The notes below the pieces were generated by a model, which saw only the letters and a list, made by a program, of their open reading frames with translations, was not told where the DNA came from and did not search any database. Below are positions 15,712-18,070 of a DNA stretch of 18,070 nucleotides, piece by piece; position 1 is the first letter of the stretch, and every line of letters begins with the position of its first letter. Position numbers and translations under genes: made by a program. The stretch is from contig JAEWRC010000116.1 in assembly GCA_023460175.1 (NCBI GenBank), positions 1 through 18,070 on the forward strand, written 5' to 3'. The stretch is from Actinomycetes bacterium. Lineage in GTDB: Bacteria; Actinomycetota; Actinomycetes; Mycobacteriales; Mycobacteriaceae.

Positions 15712-17943
15712 CTACGGCGCCTCGACCGAACTGGTCGCGGCCGCGAGGTCGCCGACCAGTGGCACGGCCTCCAGTCGGACGGCCACCCCGTTGAGCACCG
15801 ACATTCCCGCGAGTACCTCGAGGTCCTCGGTGCGGCTGGACGTCAGTTCGTTGACATTGACGCCCGGGATGGCGTTGGCCAGCCGCCACCCGCCGCCGCG
15901 GTGGCCCCAGCCCTGCGGGATCGCGACGGTGCCAGGGCCGATCTCGTCGGTGATCAGCACCTCGGTCTCGACGGCGCCGTCGACCGAGACCACCCGGACC
16001 CGGCCGCCGTCGCGCAGGCCCGCCGCCTCGGCGTCGCGCGGGTGGATCCGCGCCCGGTGCCGGCGGTTGCCCTTCATCAGGGTGGGGCTGTTGTGCATCC
16101 AGCTGTTCTGCGACTTCAGTTCGCGGATGCCGATGGCGAGCAGCGGGAACTCGGCGGTGGTGGCGGGCGCATGGCCCAGCCGGCCGATCTCGGCGACGAT
16201 CTGCTCGGGATCCAGCCGCACCTTGCCGCCCTTGTGCCGCACCACCTTGTGCAGCACACCGTGCGGGGTGTGTTCGGCGAGCAGGATCCCGTGCGGATGT
16301 TGTTGCAGCTTGCGGAGATTCAGGCCGTTGCGGCGCAGGCCGAACCGGTCGCCGTAGGGACCGGTGCGCAGCAGCAGATCCATCATCCGCCGCGGGGTGA
16401 ACCGCAGGCCGCGCCGTTCGAGCCAGTGCAGCACCGGGTTGAGCTTTTCCATCGCCCCGGCCGCCAGCATGGACACCCCCATCCGGGTGGCCAACTCCTG
16501 GAACACCTCCCACTCTTGGCGGGCCTGCCCGTAGGGCTTGACCACGGCCTCGGTGGACTGGATGTACACCGACGGGCAGCAGGCCGCGAACGCCATCGGC
16601 AGGTCGTCGCGCTCGAGCATGGTGGTGCTCGGCAGGATGTAGTGCGCGTGCCGATTGGTCTCGTTGACGTAGAAGTCCAGCGACACCAGCAGATCCAGCT
16701 TGCCCAGCGCGTCGTCGAGCGCGGTGCTGTTGGGCACCGAGAGCACCGGGTTGCCGGCGAGCACGAACAGCGCGCGCAGCTGCCCGGGGCCGGGCGTGGT
16801 GATCTCGTCGGCCATGACGGCGGCGGGGAACGTGTTGTGCACGGCGGGGAAGTTCCCGATCCGGGAGCGTTTGGTGTCGTAGTCGAACGCGCCGGTCTTC
16901 TCGCCCATGTCCTCGAGCGGGATCACGGTGTGCGACATCAGGCTGCCGCCGGGGGCGTCCAGATTGCCGCTGACCACGTTGAGCGCGTCGATCAGGAAGC
17001 TCACCAGCGTGCCGTGATGCCCCAGGCAGGCGCCGGTGCGGCCATAGGCGACCGCGGTCCGGGCGGTGCAGAAGTCGCGGGCCAGCGCCCGGAGCACCTC
17101 GGCGGGCACACCGGTGCGGGCCGCGGTGTCCTCGGGCGCGAAGTCGGCGCACAACGCGCGCAGGGTCTCGGCCCCGGTCGACTGCGCGGCCATGGCGCGC
17201 CGATCCGCGAGGCCCTCGGCGAAGATGACCTGCAGCATCGACAGCAGCAGCCAGGCATCGGAGTCGGGCCGGACCGCGACGTGCTCGTAGGCCGCCGCGG
17301 TCTCGGTGCGACGGGGGTCGACGACCACCACCCGTCCGCCGCGTTTGACGATGCCCGCCAGGTCGTCGCGCACGCGGGGCACGCGCAGCGCGCTGCCGTG
17401 CGAGATCAGCGGGTTGGCGCCGAGCATGAACAGGAAGTCGGTGCGGGGCAGGTCCGGGAACGGCAACTGGGTGGCGGCGCCGTAGAGCAGGGCGGAGGCA
17501 ACGTAGCGGCTGTTGATGTCCTGCGAGCCGGCCGAATACAGATGGTTGGCGCCGATGCGCTTCATGAAGAATCCGGACCAGATGCTGGCCGCGTAGCCGA
17601 ACGCCGCGGGGTTGCCGAAGTACTGGCCGACCGCGGCACCGCCGTGCTCGGCCAGGGTGCGGGTCAGGCGGGCGGCGATGTCGTCGAGCGCGTCCTCCCA
17701 GGACACCGGTTCGAAGCTGCCGTCGGGCCGGCGGCGCAGCGGGGTCAGCACCCGGTCGGGATCGTTCTGTACCTCGGTGAACGCGATGCCTTTGGGGCAG
17801 GCGCGGCCCTGGGACAGCGGATGGTCGTGGTCCGGGCGCAGCGACACCAGGCGGTCGTTCTCGACCGTGGCGATCAGGCCGCACATCGGCTCACAGATCC
17901 GGCAGTAGGTGACCTTCTGTTCGGTGGGCACAACCGCCCCCAT
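15712..17943 (-). CDS. Molybdopterin-dependent oxidoreductase with 4Fe-4S centre (DMSO reductase superfamily)
   Basis: Predicted cytosolic redox enzyme of 743 aa using bis-molybdopterin-guanine-dinucleotide and one iron-sulfur cluster. The N-terminal 4Fe-4S motif is C14-x2-C17-x3-C21-x27-C49, ending in GRACPKG. The catalytic domain has FGNPAAFGYAA and a YSAGSQDINSRY segment (136-147) where the Mo ligand is expected; S140 or a neighbour could fill the role, but I cannot assign it. VVVVDPRRTETA and ALFVLAGNPVLS are cofactor-binding blocks. The C-terminal molydop-binding domain has SWMHNSPTLMKGNR and VAIPQGWGHRGGGWR. There is no twin-arginine signal, so it stays in the cytosol. The ATG at 17943 has GGAG three bases before it. 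No partner subunit or cofactor-synthesis gene lies in the window. Formate dehydrogenase-like or other oxidoreductase activity is possible; the substrate is unknown. Confidence 0.92.
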   Translation of the reverse strand: MGAVVPTEQKVTYCRICEPMCGLIATVENDRLVSLRPDHDHPLSQGRACPKGIAFTEVQNDPDRVLTPLRRRPDGSFEPVSWEDALDDIAARLTRTLAEHGGAAVGQYFGNPAAFGYAASIWSGFFMKRIGANHLYSAGSQDINSRYVASALLYGAATQLPFPDLPRTDFLFMLGANPLISHGSALRVPRVRDDLAGIVKRGGRVVVVDPRRTETAAAYEHVAVRPDSDAWLLLSMLQVIFAEGLADRRAMAAQSTGAETLRALCADFAPEDTAARTGVPAEVLRALARDFCTARTAVAYGRTGACLGHHGTLVSFLIDALNVVSGNLDAPGGSLMSHTVIPLEDMGEKTGAFDYDTKRSRIGNFPAVHNTFPAAVMADEITTPGPGQLRALFVLAGNPVLSVPNSTALDDALGKLDLLVSLDFYVNETNRHAHYILPSTTMLERDDLPMAFAACCPSVYIQSTEAVVKPYGQARQEWEVFQELATRMGVSMLAAGAMEKLNPVLHWLERRGLRFTPRRMMDLLLRTGPYGDRFGLRRNGLNLRKLQQHPHGILLAEHTPHGVLHKVVRHKGGKVRLDPEQIVAEIGRLGHAPATTAEFPLLAIGIRELKSQNSWMHNSPTLMKGNRRHRARIHPRDAEAAGLRDGGRVRVVSVDGAVETEVLITDEIGPGTVAIPQGWGHRGGGWRLANAIPGVNVNELTSSRTEDLEVLAGMSVLNGVAVRLEAVPLVGDLAAATSSVEAP

Positions 17944-17975
17944 CTTCTCCGGGTCCGCGGGCTGCGAACGGGCTT

Positions 17976-17981
17976 ACCGTA
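17976..17981 (-). promoter_or_regulatory. Candidate -10 (TACGGT) for the molybdopterin oxidoreductase gene
   Basis: TACGGT on the minus strand would start transcription near 17968, giving a leader of about 25 nt with the GGAGAAG ribosome binding region. It lies in the 83-bp gap after the probable upstream gene end. Confidence 0.35.
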
Positions 17982-18026
17982 ATGGTCACGATAACTGCCC
18001 GCGGGCCGTCGTGCCCCGGAGTTGGG

Positions 18027-18070
18027 CTAACTGATGGCGGCGACCGGCTGGGCCGCGGGCAGCGCCGGCG
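18027..18070 (-). CDS. Probable C-terminal end of an upstream gene (fragment, unidentified)
   Basis: The minus-strand frame entering from the window edge reads PALPAAQPVAAIS and stops at TAG (18027-18029). Nearly every codon ends in G or C, like the neighbouring genes. Only 13 residues are visible, so neither the family nor the reality of the gene can be settled. Confidence 0.35.
   Translation of the reverse strand, partial: PALPAAQPVAAIS

Noticed and set aside
15580..17982. An 800-codon plus-strand frame opposite the molybdopterin oxidoreductase
   Set aside because: Same antisense artefact; the minus strand carries the complete 4Fe-4S and molybdopterin domains.

Overview
The window is high-GC DNA with the gene set and promoter style of a mycobacterium, most likely a non-tuberculous environmental species. 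The evidence is a PonA2-type penicillin-binding protein with a PASTA domain and proline-rich tail, an MmpL4/5-type RND transporter, an aldo/keto reductase that aligns end to end with remembered Mtb Rv2298 (323 aa in both), and an HtpG that matches Rv2299c (647 aa in both). Several genes have a TANNNT -10 hexamer six bases before the start codon, the usual arrangement for mycobacterial leaderless mRNAs. All comparisons with M. tuberculosis are from memory, not from a search.

Layout. 1-2442 (-): C-terminally clipped class A PBP. 2607-4037 (+): DUF2252 kinase-fold protein, divergent from the PBP. 4073-8942 (-): a co-directional run transcribed in the order VTT/DedA-like membrane protein, orphan MmpL transporter (no mmpS), Rv2298-type aldo/keto reductase. 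A 225-bp gap with several inverted repeats lies before mmpL, and a structured 63-bp inverted-repeat element lies between mmpL and the reductase. 9002-9427 (+): small flavin split-barrel (PPOX) protein. 9369-10856 (-): class A FAD monooxygenase whose 3' end overlaps the PPOX gene tail to tail by 59 bp. 10948-11505 (+): TetR regulator divergent from the monooxygenase, with two near-identical 18-bp palindromic operators between them. 11596-12126 (-): cytosolic YceI-like protein. 12237-14180 (+): htpG. 14253-15665 (-): AzgA-type purine permease. 15712-17943 (-): molybdopterin/4Fe-4S oxidoreductase. 18027-18070 (-): probable last codons of a further gene. Compact hairpins fill the convergent gaps, the most elaborate being a 15-bp inverted repeat enclosing a second hairpin and a T tract between htpG and the permease.

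How the genes work together. The clearest regulatory unit is the tetR-monooxygenase pair, a classic inducible detoxification or catabolic switch. PBP and MmpL act at the cell envelope, HtpG in protein folding. The rest look like independent accessory or housekeeping genes. I see no CRISPR array, insertion sequence, phage gene, RNA gene or toxin-antitoxin/defence system. The points of interest are regulatory and structural (operator pair, leaderless promoters, nested hairpins) rather than a new multi-gene system. The longest stretch without a called gene is the 225 bp before mmpL.
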